64,000 bases of DNA from the NCBI RefSeq assembly GCF_003951285.1, contig NZ_RXFQ01000013.1, positions 62,001 through 126,000 on the forward strand, in the 5' to 3' direction. Below the pieces are notes generated by a model, which saw only the letters and a program-made list of their open reading frames with translations, was not told where the DNA came from and ran no database searches. The translations under genes and the position numbers were made by a program. This DNA comes from Variovorax beijingensis (GTDB lineage Bacteria > Pseudomonadota > Gammaproteobacteria > Burkholderiales > Burkholderiaceae_C). Positions 29,201 to 38,060 of the stretch are shown in pieces; the stretch's first letter is position 1, and every line of letters starts with the position of its first letter.

Positions 29201-29390
29201 TTTTGCGGCGCTGCCGCTGATGTTCGGCTGGGGCGAGGGCGCCGAGCTGCGCCGGCCGCTGGGCCTGGCCATCTTCGGCGGGCTGGTGGTGAGCCAGGTG
29301 CTCACGCTCTTCACCACGCCGGTGGTCTACCTGGCCTTCGACCGCATGGGCCGCCGGTTCGGGCGCAAGCGGGAGACCGCAGCCGCATGA
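26283..29390 (+). CDS. mdtB: RND efflux permease, MdtB-like
   Basis: The 1035-residue HAE1-type proton-driven exporter opens S-R-P-F-I-E-R-P-V-A-T-A-L-L-M-V, followed by the first periplasmic loop. The TM2-6 block has G-F-V-V-D-D-A-I-V-M-I-E-N-I with the paired proton-relay aspartates, and a second half repeats the layout (I-V-K-K-N-A-I-M-M-I-D-F). Its length matches E. coli MdtB. In the Mdt system it pairs with a second permease as a heterotrimer. It overlaps the next permease by four bases (ATGA). Confidence 0.94.
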   Translation: MSPSRPFIERPVATALLMVAIVLAGLVGLRLLPLAALPQVDYPTIQVQTLYPGASPEVMSRTVTAPLERQFGQMAGLNRMSSVSSAGVSIVTLQFALDQTLDVAEQQVQAAINAGGSLLPADLPAPPVYAKVNPADAPILTLAVSSETMPLTEVQNLVNTRLAQKISQVGGVGLVSLSGGQRPAVRIQADTNALASVGIGLDTLRSAITAANANSAKGSFDGPRRAYTINANDQLVTADDYKNLIVAWKNGAPVRMTDVARVVDGAENTQLGAWAALRVGEREPVLYPAIILNVQRQPGANVIGTVDAIKKQLPELQASLPGSLKVEVLSDRTTGIRASVSHVQLELGLAVVMVVLVIFFFLHSVRATVIASLAVPISLVGACGLMYLLGYSLNNLSLMALTIATGFVVDDAIVMIENIARYLEEGDPPFKAALKGATQIGFTIISLTVSLIAVLIPLLFMGDVVGRLFREFAVTLAITILISAVVSLTLVPMMSARWLKPQAEEGGRFGASVQRFFERVIARYDVWLQWVLRHQPLTLVVAVATLALTVLLYVVIPKGLFPTQDTGQLQARIEAAQDVSYTRMAELQQQAANAILADPEVASVSSVVGVDAANNTALNTGSMLINMRPDRGNQEATMQRLRERVRAVAGVTLYLQPTQDLTIDAETGPTEFRVSLEGVDTNTVDAWAQKLVERLRTEPLVRNPTTNAGAKGLAAYVDIDRNTASRLSVTASSVDDTLYSAFGQRIVSTIFTETNQYRVILEAQREALASPQLLGNLQLRTGSGGATTLSSIATVREQAAPLQVTHVAQYPAATVGFDTADNVALGKSVAAIRAAAKEIGMPASMTMSFLGAAGAYEKSLANQLWLILAAVVCVYIVLGVLYESYIHPLTILSTLPSAGVGALLALMVTGNDLGVIGIIGIILLIGIVKKNAIMMIDFAIDAERREGKSPQEAIHQAALLRFRPILMTTLAALFAALPLMFGWGEGAELRRPLGLAIFGGLVVSQVLTLFTTPVVYLAFDRMGRRFGRKRETAAA

Positions 29391-32300
29391 ACCTGTCCAG
29401 GCCCTTCGTCGAGCGCCCGATCGCGACGGTCCTGCTGACCATTGGCATTGCGCTGGCCGGGATCGCGGCGTTCTTCGTGCTGCCTGTGTCGCCGCTGCCG
29501 CAGGTCGACTTTCCCACCATCTCGGTGACCGCCAGCCTCTCGGGTGCGAGTCCGAGCACCATGGCGTCGAGCGTGGCCACGCCGCTGGAGCGCCGGCTCG
29601 GCGTGATCGCCGGCGTCAATGAACTCACCTCGACCAGCTCCAACGGCTCCACGCGCATCAGCCTGCAGTTCGACCTCAAGCGCAACATCGACAGCGCCGC
29701 GCGCGAGGTGCAGGCGGCCATCAACGCGGCGCGGGCCGACCTGCCGGCGACCCTGCGCAGCAACCCGACCTACCGCAAGCGCAACCCGACCGCCGCGCCC
29801 ATCGCGATCCTGGCGCTCACTTCCAGGACGCGCACGCCGGGCCAGATCTACGAGGCGGTGTCCAACATCGTGAGCCAGAAGCTCTCGCAGGTGGAGGGCG
29901 TGGGCGAGGTCGAGATCGGCGGCGGCTCGCTGCCGGCCGTGCGGGTGGAGCTCGAGCCTTTTTCGCTCAACCGCTTCGGCATCAGCAGCGAGGACGTGCG
30001 CGCCGCCATCCAGGCCAACAACGCCAACCGGCCCAAGGGCGCCATCGAGAACGACGAGCGCCGGCTGCAGATCTACACGCCGTCGCCGGGCCGCCATGCC
30101 GTGGAATACCGCGACATGGTGATCGCCTGGCGCAACGGTGCGGCCGTGCGGCTGGGCGACGTGGCGCGGGTGATCGACAGCGTGGAGAACACGCGCACGC
30201 TGGGCCTGTTCAACGGCCAGCCCGCGGTGATCGTGCTGGTCACGCAGGAGCCGGGCGCCAACATCATCGACACCGTGGACGGCGTGCGCGAGCTGCTGCC
30301 CGAACTGCGCGCGCAATTGCCGCAGGACATCGAGGTGCAGGTGGCCTCCGACCGCACCAACTCCATCCGCGCGTCGCTGCGCGAGATCGAGGCCACGCTC
30401 ATGATCTCCATCGCGCTGGTGGTGCTGGTGGTCGGCCTGTTCCTGCGCCGCGCGCGCGCCACCATCATTCCCGCGGTGGCCACGGTGGTGTCGCTGCTCG
30501 GCACCTTCGGCGCGATGTACCTGTTCGGCTACAGCCTGAACAACCTGAGCCTGATGGCGCTCACGGTGGCCACGGGCTTCGTGGTGGACGACGCCATCGT
30601 GGTGCTGGAGAACACCAGCCGCCACATCGAGGCCGGCATGGGCCGCATCGAGGCGGCCCTGCGCGGCGCGCGCGAGGTGGGCTTCACCGTGCTGTCGATC
30701 AGCCTGTCGCTGGTGGCGGTGTTCATTCCGCTGCTGTTCATGGACGGGCAGATCGGCCGGCTGTTCCGCGAATTCGCGGTCACGCTGTCGGTGGCGGTGC
30801 TGATCTCGCTGGTCATCTCGCTCACCACCACGCCCATGCTGTGCGCCATGCTGCTGCGGGCCGAGGAGCCCGGTGACAAGCCGCCGGGACGGCTGGCGCG
30901 CACGGCGGAGGGCGTGTACCAGTGGAGCCTGCGCACCTATGCCCACAGCCTGGACTGGGCGCTCGCGAGCAAGGCCGTGGTCATGGTGGTGCTGCTGGCG
31001 GTGGTGGGCCTCAACGTGTACCTGTTCTCCGCCATTCCCAAGGGCTACTTCCCGGAGCAGGACAACGGCCAGCTCAACGCCGGCCTGCGCGCGGACCAGA
31101 GCATTTCGTCGGTGGCGCTGAGCGAGAAGCTGCGCCAGGCGGTCGACATCATCCACAAGGACCCGGCGGTCGATACCGTGGTGGGCTTTGCGGGCGGCAG
31201 CCGCTCGGGCGGCGGCTTCATGTTCGTCAACCTGAAGCCGCTGTCGCAGCGCACCGAGAAGACCGCCGCCGTCATCAACCGGCTGCGCCCGCAGCTCAAC
31301 CAGCTCACCGGCCTGCGCGTGTTCCTGAGCCCGGTGCAGGACCTGCGCATGGGCGGGCGCTCGAGCAATTCCACCTACCAGTACACGCTCAAGGGCGACA
31401 ACCTGGCCGACCTGCGCACCTGGACCGCCAGGCTGGCCGACCGGCTGCGCCAGGAAACCGCGCTCACCGACGTCGACAGCGACCAGGCCGACAACGGCGT
31501 GGAGACCTACGTCGACGTCGACCGCGACAGCGCCGCGCGCCTTGGCGTGACCTCGAGCGCGGTCGACAACGCGCTCTACAACGCCTACGGCCAGCGCTCG
31601 GTCGCCACCATCTACGACGAGCTCAACCAGTATTCCGTAATCATGGAATGGGCCCCGCGCTACCAGCGCGCGCCTGTGGTGCTGAAGGACCTGTATGTGC
31701 CTTCGACGCTCACCACCAGCACCACCGCGAGCGGCGCCACCACGGTGAGCTCGCTGGCCAACACCACCGACGCGAGCACCGGCACCTCGACCACCACCTC
31801 GGCCAACCCGGGTCTGCGCTCCGCTTCCACCGGCCAGGCGCTGGCGGCCAACACCACGCTGATGGTGCCGCTCTCGGCCATTGCCAAGGTCAGCGAGCGC
31901 GCGGTGCCGAGCTCCATCGATCACCAGGACACGGAGCTCGCAAGCACCGTCTCGTTCAACCTGGGCGAAGGCGTGACGCTGCAGGACGCGCGCCGCATCG
32001 TCGCGCAGGCCGAGGCCGACATTGCGATGCCGGTCAACGTGCGCGGCAGCTTCCAGGGCACGGCGCTCGCGGCGCAGCAGTCGCAGGGGCAGCAGCTGGC
32101 GCTCATCCTGGCGGCGATCGTGGTGATCTACATCGTGCTTGGCGTGCTCTACGAAAGCCTGATCCACCCGATCACGGTGCTGACCACGCTGCCTTCGGCG
32201 GGCGTGGGCGCGGTGCTGGCGCTGCTGCTGTTCCGCATGGATTTTTCGATCATTGCGCTGATCGGGCTCTTCCTGTTGATCGGCATCGTGAAGAAGAACG

Positions 32301-32629
32301 CGATTTTGATCATCGACTTTGCGCTCGAGGCCGAGCGCGCGCGCGGCATCTCGGCCGTGGAAGCGGTGCGCGAGGCCTGCCTGCTGCGCTTCCGGCCGAT
32401 CCTCATGACCACGCTGGCCGCTGCGCTGGGTGCGCTGCCGCTGGCCATCGGCTTCGGCCAGGGCGCCGAGCTGCGCCAGCCGCTCGGCGTGGCGATCATC
32501 GGCGGCCTGATCGCGAGCCAGCTGCTCACGCTGCTGACGACGCCGGTGGTCTACGTGCTGCTCGACAAGCTGCGCCGGCGTTCGGGCAACGAGCGGCAAC
32601 TGAGCCGCGCCGCGAGTTTGCCGACGTGA
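29387..32629 (+). CDS. mdtC: RND efflux permease, MdtC-like, with Ser/Thr-rich insert
   Basis: The 1080-residue partner permease begins N-L-S-R-P-F-V-E-R-P-I-A-T-V-L-L. The relay block G-F-V-V-D-D-A-I-V-V-L-E-N sits in TM4, and the second half carries I-V-K-K-N-A-I-L-I-I-D-F. It is roughly 50 residues longer than E. coli MdtC. The excess is a Ser/Thr/Ala-rich stretch at about 775-822 in the second large periplasmic loop, rich in T-T-S-T and A-N-T-T. The rest aligns with the family. It is translationally coupled to the upstream permease. Confidence 0.94.
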   Translation: MNLSRPFVERPIATVLLTIGIALAGIAAFFVLPVSPLPQVDFPTISVTASLSGASPSTMASSVATPLERRLGVIAGVNELTSTSSNGSTRISLQFDLKRNIDSAAREVQAAINAARADLPATLRSNPTYRKRNPTAAPIAILALTSRTRTPGQIYEAVSNIVSQKLSQVEGVGEVEIGGGSLPAVRVELEPFSLNRFGISSEDVRAAIQANNANRPKGAIENDERRLQIYTPSPGRHAVEYRDMVIAWRNGAAVRLGDVARVIDSVENTRTLGLFNGQPAVIVLVTQEPGANIIDTVDGVRELLPELRAQLPQDIEVQVASDRTNSIRASLREIEATLMISIALVVLVVGLFLRRARATIIPAVATVVSLLGTFGAMYLFGYSLNNLSLMALTVATGFVVDDAIVVLENTSRHIEAGMGRIEAALRGAREVGFTVLSISLSLVAVFIPLLFMDGQIGRLFREFAVTLSVAVLISLVISLTTTPMLCAMLLRAEEPGDKPPGRLARTAEGVYQWSLRTYAHSLDWALASKAVVMVVLLAVVGLNVYLFSAIPKGYFPEQDNGQLNAGLRADQSISSVALSEKLRQAVDIIHKDPAVDTVVGFAGGSRSGGGFMFVNLKPLSQRTEKTAAVINRLRPQLNQLTGLRVFLSPVQDLRMGGRSSNSTYQYTLKGDNLADLRTWTARLADRLRQETALTDVDSDQADNGVETYVDVDRDSAARLGVTSSAVDNALYNAYGQRSVATIYDELNQYSVIMEWAPRYQRAPVVLKDLYVPSTLTTSTTASGATTVSSLANTTDASTGTSTTTSANPGLRSASTGQALAANTTLMVPLSAIAKVSERAVPSSIDHQDTELASTVSFNLGEGVTLQDARRIVAQAEADIAMPVNVRGSFQGTALAAQQSQGQQLALILAAIVVIYIVLGVLYESLIHPITVLTTLPSAGVGAVLALLLFRMDFSIIALIGLFLLIGIVKKNAILIIDFALEAERARGISAVEAVREACLLRFRPILMTTLAAALGALPLAIGFGQGAELRQPLGVAIIGGLIASQLLTLLTTPVVYVLLDKLRRRSGNERQLSRAASLPT

Positions 32630-32637
32630 ACAGAAGA

Positions 32638-34146
32638 ATGAACGAAGCTGCCATGACACACCGACAACGCATCCTTTCGCATCTGCCCGGCAGGCTGTCC
32701 GCCCTGGTGTTGGCGGCCCTGCTGGCCGGTTGCGCCGTGGGTCCCGCCTACCAGGTGCCCAGCGCCGCCCTGCCCGCCGGCTGGAAGGAGCAGAAGACCG
32801 CCGAAGGCTGGCTGCCCGCCGCGCCGGCCGATGCGCTCGACCGCGGCGAATGGTGGAAGCTTTTCGGCGACGCCACGCTCGACGAGCTGGCCGCCCGCGT
32901 GCAGGTGTCGAACCAGAACATCGCCGCGGCCGTGGCCAACTACGCGCAGGCCCAGGCGCTGGTGCGGGGCGAGCGCGCCGCGCTGTTTCCCACGGTATCG
33001 CTCGACGGCAGCGGCCGGCGCAGCGGCAACATCGGCGGCACCAGCAATGCGGCCAATGCGTTTTCAGCGACGCTTGGCGTCGACTGGGCGCCCGACGTGT
33101 GGGGGCGCCTGCGGCAGGCGGTGAGCAGCGCGCAGGCCAATGCGCAGGCCAGCGAGGCGGACCTGGCGTCGGCGCGCCTGTCGGCCGTCGGCGATCTGGC
33201 CACCAACTACTTTTCGCTGCGCGAGGCCGATGCCGAGATCGCGCTGCTCGACCAGACCATCGAGGGCTACCAGCGCGCCTTCGAGATCACGAGCAACCGC
33301 TACAGGGCCGGCATTGCGGCCCAGACCGACGTGCTTCAGGCGCAGACCCAGCTCGTGAACGCACAGGCCGAACGCGTGGGCCTGCAGCGCACTCGGGCCA
33401 CGCTGGAGCATGCCATTGCGATGCTGGTGGGCGTGGCGCCGGCCGACTTCAGCCTGCCCGCGGCGCAGTGGACGCCCACGGTGCCGGGCATTCCAACGGG
33501 CGTGCCTTCCACGCTGCTGCAGCGCCGCCCGGACATCGCGGCGGCCGAGCGGGCGGTGGCCGCAGCCAACGCACAGATCGGCATTGCGCGTTCGGCGTAC
33601 TTCCCCAACTTCGGGCTCAGTGCCTCGGTGGGCAGCAGCGCGAGCCGGGTGAAAGACCTGTTCAACGCATCCAATACGCTGTGGGCGCTCGGCCTGTCGG
33701 TGGCGCAGGTGGTGTTCGACGCGGGCGCCATCGGCGCGACCGTCGACTCTGCCAAGGCGGCCCACGAAGCCAGCGTGGCGCGCTATCGCCAGACCGTGCT
33801 CACCGCCTTCCAGGCCGTGGAAGACCAGCTCACAGCCGGCGCCGCGCTGGCGCAGCAGGAGGGCCTGCGGCGCGAGGCCTCGGCTGCGGCCGACAAGACC
33901 GAGCAGCAACTGCTCAACCGCTATCGCGCGGCCCAGGTGAGCTACACCGAGGTCGTCACGGCACAGGCCGCCGCCCTCGGCGCGCGGCGCACGCTGGTGC
34001 AGCTGCAGGTGAATCGCCAGACCGCCGCGGTGGCGCTGATCCAGGCCCTGGGCGGCGGCTGGCACGCCGGCTGGGCGGGCGAGACCTTGTCGTCCGCGCC
34101 TTCGGCGGCGCAGGCTGCCCCTTCTCCGCAGAGCGGAGTGAAGTAG
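32638..34146 (+). CDS. RND outer-membrane factor lipoprotein (OprM/NodT family)
   Basis: The 502-residue TolC-like channel has a lipoprotein signal (S-A-L-V-L-A-A-L-L-A-G-C, lipidated Cys32) followed by A-V-G-P-A-Y, the family's usual start. Two OEP repeats follow with D-L-A-T-N-Y-F-S-L-R and the second-repeat Q-R-R-P-D-I-A-A-A-E-R. It completes the tripartite pump with the three genes upstream; the gap to the permease stop is eight bases. A second in-frame ATG at 32653 is equally possible and would shorten the leader by five residues. A GC-rich hairpin without T-run lies at 34151-34177. Confidence 0.93.
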   Translation: MNEAAMTHRQRILSHLPGRLSALVLAALLAGCAVGPAYQVPSAALPAGWKEQKTAEGWLPAAPADALDRGEWWKLFGDATLDELAARVQVSNQNIAAAVANYAQAQALVRGERAALFPTVSLDGSGRRSGNIGGTSNAANAFSATLGVDWAPDVWGRLRQAVSSAQANAQASEADLASARLSAVGDLATNYFSLREADAEIALLDQTIEGYQRAFEITSNRYRAGIAAQTDVLQAQTQLVNAQAERVGLQRTRATLEHAIAMLVGVAPADFSLPAAQWTPTVPGIPTGVPSTLLQRRPDIAAAERAVAAANAQIGIARSAYFPNFGLSASVGSSASRVKDLFNASNTLWALGLSVAQVVFDAGAIGATVDSAKAAHEASVARYRQTVLTAFQAVEDQLTAGAALAQQEGLRREASAAADKTEQQLLNRYRAAQVSYTEVVTAQAAALGARRTLVQLQVNRQTAAVALIQALGGGWHAGWAGETLSSAPSAAQAAPSPQSGVK

Positions 34147-34235
34147 CTGCCGGGGGGAGGGCGGCTGCCCGTCCCCCTCAACCCCGCTGCGCCAGGCGTG
34201 CGGGGCCGCTCCTCACGATGCGGTCGCCTGTGTGC

Positions 34236-34601
34236 TCAGTGGGCGTGGCGATCCATCCTTCCGCCCAGGTAGTCCTTGTCGGTGACCAGCACCCACAGCG
34301 CGAGCACCAGGATGGCCGCAGCCACGAGCACTGCGTTGACCATCGCGTTCTCGACCGTGGCAAAGCCGAGCACCCAGGGTGACACGGCCAGCCAGATGGC
34401 GAGCGCGCCTTCGGTCCACTCTTCCCATGCACGCGGCACCAGGGTCGCCCCCAGCGCCACGGCGCCCAGCAGGACACCCGTCGCCACTGCGCACCACATC
34501 GCGGCTGTGACGCCCTGGAAGCCCAGGACCCAAGGCGAGATGATCAGCCACGCGCCCAGGGCGACGTTGACCGGATCTTGCCAATGCTTCACTTGCTTCA
34601 T
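34236..34601 (-). CDS. SPW-repeat membrane protein
   Basis: The 121-residue protein has four membrane helices arranged as two SPW repeats: W-L-I-I-S-P-W-V-L-G-F at about 19-29 and W-L-A-V-S-P-W-V-L-G-F near 72-82. An N-terminal W-Q-D-P-V-N marks the repeat start. The ribosome site decides the start: GGAGG on the minus strand is eight bases before this ATG, but only two bases before the longer ATG-AGC option. SPW proteins are small inner-membrane proteins of unknown function. No partner is evident. Confidence 0.85.
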   Translation of the reverse strand: MKQVKHWQDPVNVALGAWLIISPWVLGFQGVTAAMWCAVATGVLLGAVALGATLVPRAWEEWTEGALAIWLAVSPWVLGFATVENAMVNAVLVAAAILVLALWVLVTDKDYLGGRMDRHAH

Positions 34602-34715
34602 GCTCATTACCTCCTGTCGCGACACAAAACCGCGACAGCGGTTGGACCGCGCCGATCCAGCGGGGTTCCGCGATGCGGCACTGCAGCATGAGATCAGGCC
34701 CGATCCCTTCTGCGC

Positions 34716-35582
34716 CTAGCCTCCGCGCGCCACCGGCGCCACCAGATAGGCGCCCGACTCGAACAGCTGCGCCTCGGCCTGGTCGATGCGCCGGATCACC
34801 GGCTTGCCCGCGCGGCTCGCGAGCAGCTCGACCAGTGCTTCGGTCACGGCCACGCCGGCCGCCACCGAGGGAAAGAACGAGGGGCTGTTGATCGTGAAGA
34901 GCAGCGTTTCGTCCGCCAGCAGCGACAGCGGCGAGGCCACGCTGTCGGTGATGGCCACGATGCGGCAGCCGGCCGCCCGGGCCGCCTCGGCCACCTGCAG
35001 CGCCTCGCGCGAGTAGGGAATGAAGCTGGCCACCACCAGCGCGTCGCCCTTGGCGAAGGCGCGCTGCTGCATTTCGAGCGAGCCGCCCTGGCCGTCGACC
35101 AGGTGCACGCTGGCGCGGAAGAGCCGGTAGACGTAGACGAACGAGAACGCGATCGGAAAGCAGGCCCTGAAACCCGCCGCATGCACCGCTGGCGCCTTCT
35201 CGATCAGTGCGCAGGCCTTTTGCAGCGCCTGCTCGCTCTGCTGGTGCGTGGCCTCCAGGTTGCGGCGCTGCACCTCGAACATCTCGGCCGTGAGGCTGCG
35301 GTCCTGCGCGCGGCCGATCAGCTGCTTGGCACGCCCGCCGTAGCTTTCGCTGGCCAGGCCCATGTCGCCGGCAAAGGCTTCCTTCAGCTGCGGCCAGCCC
35401 GCATAGCCCAGGTGCTGCGCAAAGCGCACCAGCGTGGCGGGCGTGCTCTGCGCGCGCGTGCCCACGTTGCGCATCGACGCGGTCACCACCTCGTTGGGAT
35501 GGTCGAGCACATAGCGCGCCACCTGCTGCAGCGCGGGGCTCAGTTCGTTGAAACGCTGGCGGATCTGGTCTCTGGCGCCCAT
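34716..35582 (-). CDS. MurR/RpiR-family transcriptional regulator
   Basis: The 288-residue regulator has an N-terminal helix-turn-helix of the RpiR type (I-R-Q-R-F-N-E-L-S-P-A-L-Q-Q-V-A-R-Y-V-L, then S-T-P-A-T-L-V-R-F-A-Q) at 5-80. A SIS sugar-isomerase-fold domain covers about 115-260 (A-F-A-K-G-D-A-L-V-V-A-S-F-I-P-Y-S-R-E and I-V-A-I-T-D-S). SIS domains bind phosphosugars or related ligands. It is divergent from the aminotransferase operon across a 147-base spacer holding GGAAC/GTTCC repeats, so it most likely controls that operon and itself. Confidence 0.9.
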   Translation of the reverse strand: MGARDQIRQRFNELSPALQQVARYVLDHPNEVVTASMRNVGTRAQSTPATLVRFAQHLGYAGWPQLKEAFAGDMGLASESYGGRAKQLIGRAQDRSLTAEMFEVQRRNLEATHQQSEQALQKACALIEKAPAVHAAGFRACFPIAFSFVYVYRLFRASVHLVDGQGGSLEMQQRAFAKGDALVVASFIPYSREALQVAEAARAAGCRIVAITDSVASPLSLLADETLLFTINSPSFFPSVAAGVAVTEALVELLASRAGKPVIRRIDQAEAQLFESGAYLVAPVARGG

Positions 35583-35609
35583 GGCGGGGTCTCTCTTCTG
35601 GCGGTCGTT

Positions 35610-35643
35610 GGAACGAATGTACCGGACATGGAACGCTGGAACA
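35610..35643. promoter_or_regulatory. Degenerate RpiR half-site cluster
   Basis: GGAAC-GAAT-GTACC is an imperfect palindrome at 35610-35623. It is followed by two direct half-sites, TGGAAC and TGGAAC, at 35629 and 35637. They are spaced so that several dimers could line up with the two better palindromes downstream. Confidence 0.4.
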
Positions 35644-35649
35644 GTTGAC

Positions 35650-35663
35650 GGAACAAATGTTCC
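35650..35663. promoter_or_regulatory. RpiR operator candidate, perfect palindrome
   Basis: GGAACA-AA-TGTTCC is a perfect 6-2-6 inverted repeat roughly in the middle of the divergent RpiR/aminotransferase spacer, and the best of the four related sites. Confidence 0.55.
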
Positions 35664-35677
35664 AAACAATAATCCAC

Positions 35678-35694
35678 TGGAAACGTTAGTTCCA
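35678..35694. promoter_or_regulatory. RpiR operator candidate, spaced palindrome
   Basis: TGGAA-ACGTTAG-TTCCA repeats the GGAA/TTCC half-sites with a wider gap, 36 bases before the aminotransferase ATG. Confidence 0.45.
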
Positions 35695-35729
35695 AACCCG
35701 CATCCGCCATTCACCGCCGTCCGACCGCC

Positions 35730-37064
35730 ATGACGCACGTCTTCCACCGCCACCTTCGCCACACCCCGCCGGTTGCCGCCGGCTCCAGGGGCATGTTCAT
35801 CCGCGACGCCGAAGGGCGCGAATACCTCGATGCCTCGGGCGGCGCGGCCGTGTCTTCGCTCGGCCACGCGCACCCCGAGGTGCTGGCCGCCATGCATGCG
35901 CAGCTCGACCGGCTGGCGTATGCGCACACCAGCTTCTTCACCAGCGAAGTGGCCGAGCAGCTGGCCGACGAGCTGGTTGCTTCCGCGCCCAAGGGCATGA
36001 GCCATGTGTACCTGGTGAGCGGCGGTTCCGAGGCGGTGGAGGCGGCGCTCAAAATGGCGCGGCAGTATTTCGTCGAGACCGGCCAGCCGCAGCGCACGCA
36101 CTTCATCGCGCGCCGCCAGAGCTACCACGGCAACACGCTGGGCGCGCTGGCCGTGGGCGGCAACGCATGGCGGCGCGAGCCCTTCGCGCCCATCCTGGTG
36201 CCGGCCACCCATGTGGCGCCGTGCTATCCGTACCGCGAGCAGCGCGGCGATGAAAGCGCCGAGCAGTACGGCCTGCGTCTGGCGGCAGAGCTCGAGGCGG
36301 CCATCGTCGCGCAGGGGGCCGACCGTGTGATCGCCTTCGTGGCCGAAACGGTGGGCGGCGCCACGGCCGGCGTGCTCACGCCCGTGCCGGGCTACTTCAA
36401 GGCGGTGCGCGCGGTGTGCGACAAGTACGGCGTGCTGCTGATCCTCGACGAGGTGATGTGCGGCATGGGCCGCACGGGTTCGCTGCACGCTTGCGAGCAG
36501 GAGGGCGTGGTGCCCGACCTGGTCACCGTTGCCAAGGGCCTGGGCGGCGGCTACCAGCCGATCGGCGCGGTGCTGGCGCAGCGCAGGATCGTCGAGGCCA
36601 TGTCGAAGGGCAGCGGCTTCTTCCAGCATGGCCACACCTACCTCGGCCATCCGATGGCCTGCGCGGCGGCGCTCGCGGTGCAGCAGGTGATCCGGCGCGA
36701 CGGCCTGGTCGCCAAGGTGCGCGAAGACGGCGCGGCCTTTGGCGCCATGCTGGCCGAGGCGCTCGGCGGCCACGCCCATGTCGGCGACATCCGCGGCCGC
36801 GGCTTCTTCTGGGGCATCGAACTGGTGGCCGATCGGGCGAGCAAGGCGCCGTTCGATCCGGCGCTGAAGCTCCACGCGCTCATCAAGAAAGACGCGATGT
36901 CGCGCGGCCTGCTGTGCTACCCCTTCGGCGGCACGGTCGACGGCCGGCAGGGCGACCACGTGCTGCTCGCGCCGCCCTTCATTGCCACGCGGCAGGAACT
37001 GCAGGAAATCGCTGCCCGCCTCGCTGCCTCGATCGATACGGTGACACGCGCCGCCGCGCGCTGA
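35730..37064 (+). CDS. Class III PLP-dependent aminotransferase
   Basis: This is a 444-residue fold-type I aminotransferase of the omega/acetylornithine group. S-G-G-S-E-A-V-E-A-A-L-K lies near 93-104, L-D-E-V-M-C-G-M-G-R-T-G near 239-250, and the PLP lysine is Lys269 in V-A-K-G-L-G-G-G-Y. The final R-G-L-L-C-Y-P-F-G-G-T-V-D-G is typical of uncharacterised 'aspartate aminotransferase family' members that act on beta-alanine, taurine, diamines or similar. It is followed by a periplasmic amino-acid binding protein and a racemase-family enzyme on the same strand. Confidence 0.9.
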   Translation: MTHVFHRHLRHTPPVAAGSRGMFIRDAEGREYLDASGGAAVSSLGHAHPEVLAAMHAQLDRLAYAHTSFFTSEVAEQLADELVASAPKGMSHVYLVSGGSEAVEAALKMARQYFVETGQPQRTHFIARRQSYHGNTLGALAVGGNAWRREPFAPILVPATHVAPCYPYREQRGDESAEQYGLRLAAELEAAIVAQGADRVIAFVAETVGGATAGVLTPVPGYFKAVRAVCDKYGVLLILDEVMCGMGRTGSLHACEQEGVVPDLVTVAKGLGGGYQPIGAVLAQRRIVEAMSKGSGFFQHGHTYLGHPMACAAALAVQQVIRRDGLVAKVREDGAAFGAMLAEALGGHAHVGDIRGRGFFWGIELVADRASKAPFDPALKLHALIKKDAMSRGLLCYPFGGTVDGRQGDHVLLAPPFIATRQELQEIAARLAASIDTVTRAAAR

Positions 37065-37129
37065 CCGCTTCGTTGCCAGTTTTCTTTCGCCTGTTTTTTT
37101 CTTCAACCGCCGTTCCGAGGAGCGCTTCC

Positions 37130-38044
37130 ATGCCCAAGCTTCGTCTGCCGATTCCCTTCGCTGCTGCCGCTCTCGCGGCGGCCTTCGCCGCCCTGTTGCC
37201 GCACGTGGCTGCGCAGGCCCAGGAGAACGACACGCTCGCCAAGATCAAGGCGAGCGGCGCCATCACCTTCGGCTACCGCGAGTCGTCGTTCGGCTTCTCC
37301 TACCTCGACGGCAACCTGAAGCCGGTGGGCTACAGCATCGAGATCTGCAACCGGATCGTCGAGGCGGTGAAGACCGAACTCAAGCTGCCGGCCGTCGAGG
37401 TCAAGTACCAGGCCGTGACCTCGGCCAACCGCATTCCGCTGGTGCAGAACGGCACCGTGGACATCGAGTGCGGCTCCACCACCAACCTGGTCGAGCGCCA
37501 GAAGCAGGTGGCGTTCTCGCCCGACATCTTCCGCTACAACGTGCGCATGCTGGTGAAGGCCGATTCGGGCATCCGGAGCATTGCCGACCTGCAGGGCAAG
37601 ACGGTGGTCACTACCACGGGCACCACCTCGTTCCGCCTGCTGCGCGAGGCCGACAAGGGCCGCAACCTCGAGGTGAACAACCTGGGCGGCAAGGACCACA
37701 GCGATTCCTTCCTGCTGGTGGAAAGCGGCCGTGCGCAGGCTTTCGTGCTCGACGACATCCTGCTGGCCGGCCAGATCGCGAATGCGCGCAGTCCGAAGGA
37801 CTTCATCATCACCGGCGAGAGCCTGCGCACCGAGAACCAGTCGCTCATGCTTCGCAAGGACGATCCGGCCTTCAAGGCGCTGGTGGACCGCGTGGTGTCG
37901 GGCATGATGAAGTCGGGCGAGATGGAAAAGCTCTACAACAAGTGGTTCATGTCGCCGATTCCGCCCAAGGGCATCAACATCAACTATCCGCTCAACGCCG
38001 AGACGAAGGAGGCCTTTGCCAACCCGTCGTCCAAGGGCATCTGA
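37130..38044 (+). CDS. Amino-acid ABC transporter substrate-binding protein
   Basis: The 304-residue type II periplasmic binding protein has a signal peptide ending about residue 29 (V-A-A-Q-A-Q). The mature start D-T-L-A-K-I-K-A-S-G-A-I-T-F-G-Y-R-E-S-S matches the GltI/AatJ glutamate-aspartate group, as do I-E-C-G-S-T-T-N and L-Q-G-K-T-V-V-T-T-T-G-T-T-S. Arg and Thr residues in these segments bind the ligand alpha-carboxylate. GAGGAG precedes the ATG. No permease or ATPase gene is adjacent, so it must use transporter parts encoded elsewhere. Confidence 0.9.
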   Translation: MPKLRLPIPFAAAALAAAFAALLPHVAAQAQENDTLAKIKASGAITFGYRESSFGFSYLDGNLKPVGYSIEICNRIVEAVKTELKLPAVEVKYQAVTSANRIPLVQNGTVDIECGSTTNLVERQKQVAFSPDIFRYNVRMLVKADSGIRSIADLQGKTVVTTTGTTSFRLLREADKGRNLEVNNLGGKDHSDSFLLVESGRAQAFVLDDILLAGQIANARSPKDFIITGESLRTENQSLMLRKDDPAFKALVDRVVSGMMKSGEMEKLYNKWFMSPIPPKGININYPLNAETKEAFANPSSKGI

Positions 38045-38060
38045 CCATCATCGTTCCCGC

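Noticed and set aside
26109..32659. Two very long minus-strand open frames (about 1000 and 1100 codons) opposite the RND permease genes
   Set aside because: They mirror the two permease genes, their translations are His/Arg/Gln-rich low-complexity, and no domain is present. They arise from GC-rich third positions on the coding strand.
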